27,198 nt of DNA from Deltaproteobacteria bacterium (GTDB lineage: Bacteria > SAR324 > NAC60-12), in the NCBI GenBank assembly GCA_002716165.1, contig PAZT01000046.1:1-27198 (forward strand). Reading direction: 5' to 3'. Under the pieces are notes generated by a model. It worked only from the letters and a program-made list of their open reading frames with translations. It was not told where the DNA came from and made no database searches. Below are positions 1 to 8,008 of this stretch, one piece after another. How positions within the stretch are numbered: the first letter of the stretch is position 1; each line of letters begins with the position of its first letter. The position numbers and the translations under genes were made by a program.

Positions 1-703
1 ACATGCCTTTATGTCCCTCTGCAACCCAAGCAGATGCCAGTTTTGGGTCCTTGAAATAGTCTGCACGATAGTTGAAATTGTGACAGTCACCGTCAATTGA
101 TATTCTGTATGTTTTACCATCCCATGTACCTACAGGTGCTTTCAAGTATCCAACATAATCATCCATGTCTATTTGATCTTTAACCCAGCCGGGCATTTCT
201 GAGGCCAGACCTTTGCCGCAAACATCTCCTTCAAACGGTGCACCCATTTCCAGTATATCAAAATCGACAGTACCTGTAGCGATTGACTGTTGCAGGCGGG
301 CATTATAATCTGCCTGAGCTAGGTCTATCCATTTAATTTTTGCCCCTGTATACTTTTCCCATGGCTTAAGGAACCCCCTGAACAGAAAGTTGTGTAGATT
401 CTGGTTGTTAAGTCCCATGAAAGTCAGTTCAACTCCTTTGAATTCACCTTTTGAAACTCGAGACTCAGTAGGACCAAGACACATTGAACCGACTTTCTGC
501 CAATCTGAATCAGTTGGAGACCCTTTGCCCACTCCAGGTATTTTCAGGATTTCCTTCCTGACATCGTGACCTCCTGCAGATGCAGTATTGCTTAGCAGGC
601 TAATTCCTGTCCCGGATCCAGCAGCAACAACTCCTGCACCGGCGACTGCCGTCGAGGCTTTCTTGACAAACTGACGGCGATTAATTTTTTTCTTATTAGA
701 CAT
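1..703 (-). CDS. Tat-exported ABC transporter sugar-binding protein (3' end beyond window)
   Basis: Periplasmic solute-binding protein of an ABC importer, family 1 (MalE-like), probably for a carbohydrate. The visible 234 residues begin with a lysine-rich stretch and a twin-arginine motif (R9-R10-Q-F-V-K), a hydrophobic Ala/Gly segment (about 16-40) and an Ala-Ser-Ala cleavage site near 41-43, so export in folded form by Tat is expected. The mature part has features typical of the family: LKPWEKYTGAKI followed by the ARLQQSIATGTVDFDILEM region. The start is supported by AGGAG at 711-715 (minus strand), 7 bases before the ATG. It lies downstream of sugar-catabolism genes on the same strand, which suggests it brings in their substrate. 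The permease genes would lie left of the window. The substrate cannot be told from the sequence. Confidence 0.88.
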   Translation of the reverse strand, partial: MSNKKKINRRQFVKKASTAVAGAGVVAAGSGTGISLLSNTASAGGHDVRKEILKIPGVGKGSPTDSDWQKVGSMCLGPTESRVSKGEFKGVELTFMGLNNQNLHNFLFRGFLKPWEKYTGAKIKWIDLAQADYNARLQQSIATGTVDFDILEMGAPFEGDVCGKGLASEMPGWVKDQIDMDDYVGYLKAPVGTWDGKTYRISIDGDCHNFNYRADYFKDPKLASAWVAEGHKGM

Positions 704-800
704 AATAATTCTCCTGATATTTAAATTTTAAGAGCAAATTGACATACTTTAGTGCATAAAAATAAATAAAAACACTAAATTATTTTTATACTCAATTTAA

Positions 801-819
801 TTTCTGCATTAAGCAGAAA
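801..819. promoter_or_regulatory. Inverted repeat upstream of the binding-protein gene, candidate operator
   Basis: Perfect 7-bp arms TTTCTGC / GCAGAAA around a 5-base spacer. The core TGCATTAAG also occurs in the palindrome at 6966-6979 upstream of the amidohydrolase gene. It lies about 100 bases before the binding-protein start codon. The role as an operator is inferred from this repetition. Confidence 0.4.
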
Positions 820-846
820 CGCAAAACCAATCACGATAAGACTGGT

Positions 847-870
847 AAAAATACTGCATTTATTGCAGTA
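847..870 (-). terminator. Hairpin plus T-run after the broken aminopeptidase gene
   Basis: Perfect 7-bp stem TACTGCA / TGCAGTA with a 5-base loop (852-870). On the minus strand it is followed directly by five T (851-847), as in a weak intrinsic terminator, 40 bases after the aminopeptidase stop codon. The stem also resembles the neighbouring CTGCA-containing repeats, so it could instead be, or also be, a second copy of a regulator-binding site. Confidence 0.4.
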
Positions 871-909
871 CCAAACTGCTTAGTTTTGAAAAAACTCAAC
901 CATAATAGA

Positions 910-1980
910 CTAAACTAAGAATTCACCTTTCTCAATCATTTTTTCTCCATCAAGATAAAGCGCACCATGACTTCTTAGATCTTTTACAAGATCCCAGTGA
1001 AAAGCTGATTTATTAATTCCACCACATTTTGGATAGGCTCTACCAAGAGCAATATGAGGGGTACCTGCCATTTTTTCATCAAAAAGTAAATCGTAACAGT
1101 AGTGGCTGATTCCGAAATTAGTCCCTACTCCAAATTCACCTATACGTCTAGCCCCAATGTCCATTTCAATCAATTCTTGCAGCAAGGCTTTATTTTTATC
1201 AGCTTTTGCCTCCACAACTTCTCCCTTTGAAAAACTTAGCTTGATTACCTCAACGAATTGTCCTGCAAAGACTGCAGGAAATTCAAAGGAGATATATCCT
1301 TCAGCACTGTCATCAATAGGTGCGGTGTATACTTCTCCTTCGGGCATATTTATATGACCGTCATCCATAAGGTACTTTCGTCCCTTTGTGTTAAAACTTC
1401 AGTCAGTATTATCACTGACTATTCTTACTTTTTCTGAAGATTGCAGTATTTTTTGAATTTCCTTATATCTTGTGCATTCTTTCTCCCAATCAAGCAGTGT
1501 AGCATTAAAGAAAAAGTCCATCATCTCATCTGTGCTCATGCCTGCCTGTTGAGCAAATGAGGTATTTGGCACTCTAACGATTACCCAACGAGTTAATTCA
1601 GTCCTTAAAGCAGAAACTTTTCCCAATGACTTGCGAAAAGCCGTAATTCTTTGAGGTTTAATTCCATGAAATTCATGTGGATTACTTGCTCCACGAAGTC
1701 CTATGTAAATGTTTGCCCAGCGTATTCCTTTTTCCTGCAATTCATGAGAAATATCAAGCTTCTCTGTATCACCAGAAATCATTAGATCCCGCTGCAGTAA
1801 TGTTGATTTAAATTCAATATGTGGATGAGCACCAGATTTAACAACTGTCTTATGAACAGCCCTTGCCAGTGGCCACGTGTCTACTTCCATCATGGTGATC
1901 AAAACACGATCACCTGAAACAGTATTGGTCGAATAATTTACCAAAATATCTGCTTATTGTTCCCAACGAGATTCATTCAT
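910..1980 (-). pseudogene. M29-family aminopeptidase with two in-frame stop codons
   Basis: Reading on the minus strand from ATG at 1980 gives one continuous frame of about 356 codons, the usual size for M29 metallo-aminopeptidases, broken only by TAA at 1954-1956 and TGA at 1399-1401. The text across the first stop reads MNESRWEQ*ADILVNYST, and across the second VSDNTD*SFNTKGRKYL. Both stops appear to sit where family members have a hydrophobic residue, so each could be a single change from Leu TTA. The C-terminal half keeps the family landmarks NMPEGEVYTAP, GEFGVGTNFGI, DEKMAGTPHIALG and SAFHWDLVKDL, which contain the metal ligands. It starts 16 bases after the BtpA gene ends, so it was part of that operon. 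It is probably a recently inactivated gene. Sequencing or assembly error is possible, though two independent substitutions make that less likely. Confidence 0.8.
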
Positions 1981-1996
1981 TTTAATTTAGTTATTA

Positions 1997-2797
1997 TCAG
2001 CGAATTTCATTAACTTTTTCCATGAATCTGTGCACCCTATCTGGATCAACTGTATTCCATGTATAACCGTTTTGTTTTAGATGTGAACCTATCACACAAC
2101 CGTCTGTAAAAGAAAATATTTCTTCTACACTGTCTATTGTAACTCCAGTGTTTGCAAGCAGTGGAATTTCTGGTATTGATTCCCGTACTTTTCTCAATTC
2201 TGCCTTGTCCACACTCATTCCAGTCATCATACCTGAAACACAAATTACATCTGCTTTAGATGAAAATACGACACTTTTTGCCTTGGTAGCTAATGTCCTT
2301 TCATCAAGGGAGGTTGAAAACTCAGCGTTTATGTTAAAAAGCATTTGCAGATCGGATCTTCCACAAGATGAACGTAATCTTGCAGCTCCAGCACAGTCTG
2401 GTGCCCACAGTCCCATATCCGAGGCATATAGTCCAGTGTATATCTCCCTTGCAAAGTCAGCCTCTGTTGCTACTGCCAAAGCCACAGTAGCTAAGGGATC
2501 CCATAAATAATTAACTCCAAACGGGACCTTAATCATAGATTTTACCTTACCTATTATAGCTGCAATAGCAGCCAATCCTTCAGGTGGTGCCTTGAGGACA
2601 TAAGGCCGGTCAAACTCATTCCCAAACATAACAGCATCAACACCACCGGATTGAAGTGCTTCTAGATCTTTTAAAACTGTATCCAAGATCTTGCTCATTC
2701 CTGCTTCAGTATCGTAATCTGGAGAGCCGGGCAAAGCTGGTAAATGAACCATTGCTACCACTGTTTTTTTGCCTAAACTTATTGCAGGTTTTATCAT
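1997..2797 (-). CDS. BtpA/SgcQ family TIM-barrel protein
   Basis: 266 residues, full length for the BtpA/SgcQ family (Pfam BtpA). The start GKKTVVAMVHLPALPGSP and the segments GGVDAVMFGNEFDRPY, PFGVNYLWDP and LLANTGVTIDSVEEI are characteristic. In cyanobacteria BtpA affects photosystem I assembly. In heterotrophs the family (SgcQ in E. coli) sits in sugar operons and its reaction is not established. Here it lies downstream of a sugar kinase and upstream of the broken aminopeptidase, on the same strand, which supports a carbohydrate role and not a photosynthetic one. A 377-base gap separates it from the kinase, so it may have its own promoter. Confidence 0.85.
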   Translation of the reverse strand: MIKPAISLGKKTVVAMVHLPALPGSPDYDTEAGMSKILDTVLKDLEALQSGGVDAVMFGNEFDRPYVLKAPPEGLAAIAAIIGKVKSMIKVPFGVNYLWDPLATVALAVATEADFAREIYTGLYASDMGLWAPDCAGAARLRSSCGRSDLQMLFNINAEFSTSLDERTLATKAKSVVFSSKADVICVSGMMTGMSVDKAELRKVRESIPEIPLLANTGVTIDSVEEIFSFTDGCVIGSHLKQNGYTWNTVDPDRVHRFMEKVNEIR

Positions 2798-3174
2798 AAA
2801 TTCTTCAATTATTCATCAAATGTTAATTTTTTTATATTTTCATTATGCCCAATTTTTTTCTAGGGTTATGAAGGATGAATTGCGGGTTATTTTAAGTAAA
2901 AAAATGTTGGACAATGTGAAGAATTTATTTTTTTTCTATTTAAATGTCAAAATATAAAAAACAAAATTTATATGTGATTTATACAAAAATTCAAAAAAAG
3001 CTAAAACCTTGGGCTAAATTAGGAGAATAAATAAGACAGGAATTTGTAGTTCGGGCTCAATCAAATAAAAATTTGTTTGAATCAAAAAATTTGTGAATTT
3101 TTATATAAGATACAAATCTAATTAATATATTTTTTTATTCTGAAATTTAAACTTAAATTATATTTATTAATTAT
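2798..3174. other. AT-rich intergenic stretch between the kinase and BtpA genes
   Basis: Very AT-rich, with many A and T runs. No convincing open frame, tRNA-like fold or GC-stem terminator was found. It should contain the 3' end of the kinase transcript and possibly a promoter for the BtpA gene, but no -35/-10 pair stands out from the AT background. The CTGCA-type palindrome seen upstream of the two neighbouring operons is absent here. Confidence 0.5.
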
Positions 3175-4698
3175 TCAGTCTTTTAGATTATTACGGGTTT
3201 TTCTAAGTGCACTGTAGGTTTTCTTGTAAGATTCGAAAAATGGCTTGTAGGCTTCATGACATTCAGTACTTGGTTCAACTATACTATCAATTTCTACCAT
3301 AGTCTCTACTGCGGAAGGGATGTCCCTGTAAAAACCTGCTCCAACAGCAGACAATATGGCACAGCCAAGTAACGGGGCATCAGGATTTTTTGTGAGCGTT
3401 ATAGGAACGTTTGAAACGTCGGCATGTATTTGCAGCCAGAGTTTTGAGCGAGTTGCTCCTCCTGATATAACTATGTTCTCTGGTTGGAATCCGTTTTCTC
3501 TCATCGATTCAAAAATCAATTCACTTCCGAAGGCTACTCCCTCAATTGACGCTCGGAAAATGTGTGCCCTGCTATGCTTTAAACTGATGCCATGAACTGC
3601 GCCACGAGACCTTGGATCAGTGTATGGAGTACGATTACCCTGAAAATGATCCTGTACTATAAGACCCTCAGAACCGGGAGGAATGTCCTGTGCATCCTTG
3701 TTTAGGGAAGAATAATCATTTTCACCAAATAGATTTTTCAGCCAGTTGATTACTGAGCCAGTAGAGGTCTGACCACCCTCCACAGTGTACAATCCAGGAA
3801 TTAGTGCGTCAGCATATGTCCCCCAAATCCCTTCTCCATGAAACGGCTTTTCACTTAATCCAAGTTGAAGGTGGGATGATCCCGTAATTAAGGCAAGGCT
3901 ACCGGGCTTAACTACTCCTAAACCTATCATACCAATTTGCGCATCGGCACCTCCCTGCACTACTGGAATTCCGACAGGAAGGCCTAGGTGTTCAGCAGCT
4001 TCTGAGGTCAACTCTCCGATTACTTCACCAAGACGGATGACTTCCAAGGGCCACTTTTCTGCGAGATCATTTAGATCAAGTTTTTCCAACAGGGAATTTG
4101 GAACACTTTTCTTTGAACCTACCTTGTCTTCTGAAAAATCAAAATGCCAGCGTGTTGAAACGTTATTAATACTCGATACAAGTCGTCCAGTGAGATGAAA
4201 ATTTAAATAGTCTTGGTACTCGCATATGGTGACCGCCTTACAGAATATTTCCACTTCATTTTGCTTTAACCAAAGAGCTTTAGGTATCATCCATTCGGCT
4301 GAAACCGGACCTTTACCATTGCCGTTAACTAGTAATGCCGGATCTTCACATTCAGCAACCTGTACTGCTTGTTTATCACTGCGGACGTCCATCCATATCA
4401 ACGCAGGACGCAAGGGATCACCTGACTCATCAAGAGCAACAACACTGCAGCAGGTTGTATCAACTGTTAATGCTGAAACCTCTTCAGCTGAGATTCCTGA
4501 TTCTTGAACAGCTTTGCGAACTGAAACAGCTAGGCCCTTCCACCAGTCTCGTGGATCCTGTTCGGCCCAGCCTGGATAAGGGAAATTTGTTTGGTAATTT
4601 GTTGAGGAATGGGCAAGCGGGGTCCCAATTTTATCAAATACACCTGCACGTATGCTTTCAGTACCGCCATCGACCCCAATTACGAAATTACCACTCAT
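3175..4698 (-). CDS. FGGY-family carbohydrate kinase
   Basis: ATP-dependent sugar kinase of the FGGY (ribulokinase/xylulokinase-like) family, about 507 residues, a normal full length. It begins with the first phosphate-binding loop FVIGVDGGTES. The catalytic aspartate lies in VQGGADAQIG (about residue 252). GSSHLQLGL and VEGGQTSTGSVINWL follow in the C-terminal ATPase lobe, and VISGGATRSKLW near the end is the adenosine motif. The start at 4698 forms an ATGA overlap with the stop of the upstream SDR gene, the usual sign of translational coupling. An ATG six bases earlier (4704) is also possible, and neither has a clear ribosome site. The substrate is unknown: ketoses such as ribulose, xylulose or fuculose are all handled by this family. 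Confidence 0.9.
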   Translation of the reverse strand: MSGNFVIGVDGGTESIRAGVFDKIGTPLAHSSTNYQTNFPYPGWAEQDPRDWWKGLAVSVRKAVQESGISAEEVSALTVDTTCCSVVALDESGDPLRPALIWMDVRSDKQAVQVAECEDPALLVNGNGKGPVSAEWMIPKALWLKQNEVEIFCKAVTICEYQDYLNFHLTGRLVSSINNVSTRWHFDFSEDKVGSKKSVPNSLLEKLDLNDLAEKWPLEVIRLGEVIGELTSEAAEHLGLPVGIPVVQGGADAQIGMIGLGVVKPGSLALITGSSHLQLGLSEKPFHGEGIWGTYADALIPGLYTVEGGQTSTGSVINWLKNLFGENDYSSLNKDAQDIPPGSEGLIVQDHFQGNRTPYTDPRSRGAVHGISLKHSRAHIFRASIEGVAFGSELIFESMRENGFQPENIVISGGATRSKLWLQIHADVSNVPITLTKNPDAPLLGCAILSAVGAGFYRDIPSAVETMVEIDSIVEPSTECHEAYKPFFESYKKTYSALRKTRNNLKD

Positions 4699-5486
4699 TG
4701 CCATTTATCATGATCATGGCTTACTGCGCGGTCAAAATGGGTATACCCACCATCCACAAAAATATGCTGACCGGTTGTATGGGAAGAACTGTCGGATGAG
4801 AGAAATACAATAGTTTTTGCAATTTCCGCAGGAGTTGTAAGTCTATGAGAAAGAGGTACCAGATGGCTTACTGCCTGCTTAGTTTGTTCAGGATTTTTAC
4901 TTTTCTGAAAAAACTTCTCATACTGTTCAGTATGACATTCTGCAGGCATGACGCAATTTACTCTTATATTATTAGGTGCCAAGGCAACTGCCCATTCTCG
5001 GGTGAGAGCACGTATCGCTCCTTTTGCAGCAGCATAAGCAGAGGTATTACCTTGTCCTGTTTCAGATACTTTTGAGCCGAGGTTTACAATACATCCCTGA
5101 CTTCTTCGCAGTAGAGGTAGAGAATAATGAGCCATTGCGTAAACATGCAATAGATTGGTACGCACCGAATTCATGAATTCTTCAGGTGGAGTTTCTAAGC
5201 CAAGTCCATCGTTAAATCCCGCATTATTTACCAGAACATCTATTCCTCCAAAAATAGATACTGTCTTTTCAACAGTTTCTCTACAGGATTCGGGTGTATT
5301 AAGTTCTGCCTCTATGAACTTTCCATGCGGTCCTATAGATTTTTCAAGTTTAGATCCAGACTCATAATCACGGTCAGCAAAGATAACATTACTTCTTTCA
5401 CTATGAAAAGCTAGGACGGTTGCGGCTCCAATGCCTCTAGCTCCGCCTGTGATCAAAACTACTTTATCCTTCAGTCCCAGCTTCAT
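4695..5486 (-). CDS. SDR-family dehydrogenase, possibly sugar (L-fucose-type) dehydrogenase
   Basis: Classical short-chain dehydrogenase/reductase of 263 residues. The Rossmann cofactor loop TGGARGIG is at 13-20, NNAG at 87-90, and the catalytic Asn111, Ser138, Tyr151 and Lys155 (YAAAK) are all present; VNCVMPAE and the C-terminal IFVDGGYTHFD follow. An Asp near the end of beta-2 (FADRD) suggests NAD preference. It lies between the mutarotase and kinase genes and overlaps the kinase start by 4 bases (ATGA). With a FucU-type mutarotase and a COG3618 lactonase next to it, oxidation of a hexose or deoxyhexose to its lactone is the likely reaction, as in the Campylobacter jejuni fuc locus. The exact sugar is an inference. 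Confidence 0.88.
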   Translation of the reverse strand: MKLGLKDKVVLITGGARGIGAATVLAFHSERSNVIFADRDYESGSKLEKSIGPHGKFIEAELNTPESCRETVEKTVSIFGGIDVLVNNAGFNDGLGLETPPEEFMNSVRTNLLHVYAMAHYSLPLLRRSQGCIVNLGSKVSETGQGNTSAYAAAKGAIRALTREWAVALAPNNIRVNCVMPAECHTEQYEKFFQKSKNPEQTKQAVSHLVPLSHRLTTPAEIAKTIVFLSSDSSSHTTGQHIFVDGGYTHFDRAVSHDHDKWQ

Positions 5487-5524
5487 TTTTCACTTAAATC
5501 GTAATCATTAATCTTTTTATTAAA

Positions 5525-5986
5525 CTAAAAAACTTTACCGTCCGCTCCAATAACGCCCTTAGTGACCATGAAACATCCGTATGGTCGTGTCTCTGATGTT
5601 GAGACCACAGCATAAGTATTACGCGACTGAGCATAAAATTCATGCCGTTCAACTGATTCCATTTCCCATTTACGATCTGAATTTTCAATTGCAATTTTAT
5701 GAAGATCTTTATGAACCTCAAGCATTGAATCGGGTTCTCCCACAACCTCCATATAATGGATAGGAGCATCGACAAAACTGTCTAGTGGGAATACTGAAAA
5801 TATTGCTTTGGCAGTTTCACAAATATCTGCTCCATCTATTCTGATCAAGCTACCATGAACTGTTGTGGATGCTACTGAATCAGCAGGGAAATTCCTGTCT
5901 ACAATTGTAAGCACATCACCATGTCCCATGGCGCGCACAACGTAAAGTAATTCTGGTGTAAGTAAGGGATTAATATTTTTGAGCAT
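5525..5986 (-). CDS. RbsD/FucU family sugar mutarotase
   Basis: 153 residues, a full-length RbsD/FucU fold protein that interconverts sugar anomers in the cytoplasm. The start (LLTPELLYVVRAMGHGD, with the catalytic His22), the FPADS segment and the C-terminal RPYGCFMVTKGVI resemble FucU (L-fucose mutarotase) more than RbsD, which is shorter and lacks the RPY-CF motif in this form. It lies 38 bases upstream of the SDR gene and 50 bases downstream of the amidohydrolase gene. A mutarotase beside a sugar dehydrogenase makes sense because the dehydrogenase acts on one anomer. The family call is firm; specificity for fucose is only probable. Confidence 0.88.
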   Translation of the reverse strand: MLKNINPLLTPELLYVVRAMGHGDVLTIVDRNFPADSVASTTVHGSLIRIDGADICETAKAIFSVFPLDSFVDAPIHYMEVVGEPDSMLEVHKDLHKIAIENSDRKWEMESVERHEFYAQSRNTYAVVSTSETRPYGCFMVTKGVIGADGKVF

Positions 5987-6036
5987 TGTTTTTTTTTATT
6001 AAAAGTTAAAGTTACCAAAAAAATTTTAATTAAAAA

Positions 6037-6942
6037 TTATCCAAGATTATACAGGCGCTCAGCGTTTATGTGAAAAAGTTTTTTTTGCTGAATCTCAGGG
6101 CGGTTTTTTACGATTTTCCTTAGTACATCAACCCATTCTGATAGACTCGCACCAAGAGTGCAAACAGGCCAGTCACTACCAAAAACTACACGGTCTTCTC
6201 CAAAAGCATCTAAGCAGGCATTTATTGTTGGAGATAGTGTTTCAGCATTCCATCCCTTTTCTGCACGAGAGATTATTCCAGAAATTTTGCAGTATACATT
6301 TTCTAGTCTTCCTAACTGCTGAATTCCCTCTAGCCAGTACTCACTTTTATGAAAAAATGTTGAATTCAGAGGAGAAGTGTTCCCAATGCGCTGTCCGTTG
6401 ACGATATAGGGGTCTGCATTGCCACAATGATCTAGAATAAAAATCGTTCCCTTATTCTTACTGCAAAGCTCCACTGCGTCCTGAATTTCAGAAGGGCGAA
6501 TGCATATGTCAAAAATTAGTCTACGCTTCCCAAGTTCCCTTATTCCTTGCATAAAATCACTGGTGAGACAGTATTGTTTTGGTTGCTGCGGAGTATGCAG
6601 TACCTGCCTTACTCCTTTTATATAACGATTATCAGAATTAATTTCCAGAAAATCTGAAAATCTAGAGTCTCCCGGATTTCCAGAAATGATCATTCTCTGC
6701 ATAATTTGCTCTTCTGATTTGCAGAGTATGGTCATATCTTCAATTTCTTTCTGTTTTTGATCAACATGTGTATCCACTTCCATGTAAATTGTTTGGTTAA
6801 TTCCGGTACCCTCTGAAGCTTTTAGATAATCAGCAAGGAGGTACCCTTTTTTCAGTGCAGGGACATTATTAAGCCATGGCAGATTTAGTCTCTCTAGGTC
6901 CCAGATGTGCTGATGTGTGTCGATGATCTTAATCATAACCAT
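6037..6942 (-). CDS. Amidohydrolase_2 / COG3618 family, probable sugar lactonase
   Basis: TIM-barrel metal-dependent hydrolase of about 300 residues. HxH (H10, H12, in DTHQHIWD) opens the barrel, LDHCGN is at 170-174, CKISG at 218-222, and the catalytic aspartate is in FGSDWPV (D257). This is the pattern of COG3618, whose characterised members include L-fuconolactonase. It is the first gene of the sugar-catabolic run. With FucU and SDR downstream it would hydrolyse the lactone made by the dehydrogenase. The first Met is followed by Val and a second Met (6936), so the start may be either. The dehydratase and aldolase needed to finish such a pathway are not in the window. Confidence 0.85.
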   Translation of the reverse strand: MVMIKIIDTHQHIWDLERLNLPWLNNVPALKKGYLLADYLKASEGTGINQTIYMEVDTHVDQKQKEIEDMTILCKSEEQIMQRMIISGNPGDSRFSDFLEINSDNRYIKGVRQVLHTPQQPKQYCLTSDFMQGIRELGKRRLIFDICIRPSEIQDAVELCSKNKGTIFILDHCGNADPYIVNGQRIGNTSPLNSTFFHKSEYWLEGIQQLGRLENVYCKISGIISRAEKGWNAETLSPTINACLDAFGEDRVVFGSDWPVCTLGASLSEWVDVLRKIVKNRPEIQQKKLFHINAERLYNLG

Positions 6943-6965
6943 AAGAATGAATAAAAAATTATTTT

Positions 6966-6979
6966 TGCATTAAGATGCA
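6966..6979. promoter_or_regulatory. Palindrome upstream of the amidohydrolase operon, candidate operator
   Basis: TGCAT-TAAG-ATGCA, perfect 5-bp arms, 24 bases before the amidohydrolase start. It shares the 9-mer TGCATTAAG with the inverted repeat at 801-819 upstream of the sugar-binding-protein gene and resembles the one at 852-870. Three related palindromes in front of two genes of one pathway suggest a common repressor. No regulator gene is in the window. Confidence 0.42.
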
Positions 6980-7071
6980 GCAAGCTATCACATTTGTTGA
7001 AGAATTTAAATTTATTTTATTAATAGTATTTTAAGAATTTCAATCTTAAAAGCATCTATAACTAATTATTT

Positions 7072-7251
7072 CTAATACTGAATTCGTTCATTTAAAATTG
7101 TATTTCTACTTTTTTGAGTAAGAGGTGAAACTCCTTTTAAGAGGAAGCTTTCATATGATTCACGATCCAGGATACTCCAAATATAAGCTGGAAGGATAAT
7201 TATTTGTAAGAGTAGAAATATATAGAGTAATGCTTTTAAAAGACCGTACAT
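7072..7251 (-). CDS. Small putative membrane protein
   Basis: Reading from ATG at 7251 gives 59 residues: a short N-terminus, one strongly hydrophobic segment (about residues 4-26, LLKALLYIFLLLQIIILPAYIW) trimmed here to its core, and a polar tail ending NERIQY. An upstream TTG (7263) would add four residues. It begins about 40 bases after the stop of the TVP38-family gene on the same strand, so it could be the last gene of that cluster. No family is recognised and there is no clear ribosome site, so it may be a chance frame in AT-rich DNA. Confidence 0.35.
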   Translation of the reverse strand: MYGLLKALLYIFLLLQIIILPAYIWSILDRESYESFLLKGVSPLTQKSRNTILNERIQY

Positions 7252-7293
7252 ATCTTTTATCAAAAAAATAAGGCTTAAATATTATATATATAT

Positions 7294-7974
7294 TTAAGTA
7301 TTTTTCGCTTGAATAGTTGTCAGAATATTTTTTATCAGTAGTGGAAAAATTCCCAGTAACACAAAAGATATGATCAGTGAAGGAGATAATATATCATCAA
7401 TTACTTGAATTTCACCAAGTTCTGAACCAGCATTAACATAAACTAGAGTTGCTGGTAGCATTCCTAATTGGCTAACCCAGAAAAATGTCAAAGTCCGAAG
7501 ACGAGTCAAACCCATTGCAAGGTTTATTGCAAAAAAGGGTACTGCAGGCAAAAGTCGCAACGTGAAGAGATAAAAGGCTCCCTCTTTAAGCATGCCAGAG
7601 TTTATTTTCATCATTTGTAATGCAAAACGTTTTTTTACTAAATCTCCAAGAAGGTAGCGTGAAATCAGCATAGCTAGTGTTGCGCCAATTGTACTGGCAA
7701 AAGAAACAACTAGTGTCCCTAAAGTTAAACCGAACAAAGCACCACCTGCCAAGCTTAGAATTAAAGCTCCAGGAATTGAGAAGGCTGCGCTGGCTAGATA
7801 AATTCCAAAGTATGTGACTAATACTAAAAGTGGATTTTCCTGATAATAAAAATTTAATTTTTCTTTTGAAGATTTCAGGTTCTCTAAGGTTAAATAATTA
7901 TGCAGATCAAATAAAAAAATCAAAATCATAACTATTATAATTGAGATTGCTAGAATTATTTTTTTAATCTGCAT
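7294..7974 (-). CDS. TVP38/TMEM64 (DedA/VTT-like) family membrane protein
   Basis: 226-residue inner-membrane protein with an N-terminal transmembrane helix (about 5-25) and the VTT domain: FSIPGALILSLAGGALFG, then FASTIGATLAMLISRYLLG, then the conserved FTLRLLPAVPFFAINLAMGL, and a final helix near the C-terminus. Members of the DedA/TVP38 group are thought to move or scramble lipids; the role of bacterial TVP38 proteins is not settled. The gene starts 34 bases after the rlmN stop on the same strand and is probably co-transcribed with it. Confidence 0.85.
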   Translation of the reverse strand: MQIKKIILAISIIIVMILIFLFDLHNYLTLENLKSSKEKLNFYYQENPLLVLVTYFGIYLASAAFSIPGALILSLAGGALFGLTLGTLVVSFASTIGATLAMLISRYLLGDLVKKRFALQMMKINSGMLKEGAFYLFTLRLLPAVPFFAINLAMGLTRLRTLTFFWVSQLGMLPATLVYVNAGSELGEIQVIDDILSPSLIISFVLLGIFPLLIKNILTTIQAKNT

Positions 7975-8008
7975 CTTCTTGTTATGATTGTTTAATACTA
8001 TTTTTATT

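Noticed and set aside
1399..1401. TGA read as an amino acid (altered genetic code) in the aminopeptidase gene
   Set aside because: Well-preserved genes nearby (pheS, obgE, the SDR gene, the beta-barrel gene) end at TGA where their families end. The inferred ancestral residues at the various in-frame stops differ, as expected for random nonsense mutations.
2769..2957. Plus-strand open frame of 62 codons in the region upstream of the BtpA gene
   Set aside because: It overlaps the BtpA start on the opposite strand and then runs through AT-rich DNA; composition is Phe/Lys/Asn-heavy with no ribosome site.
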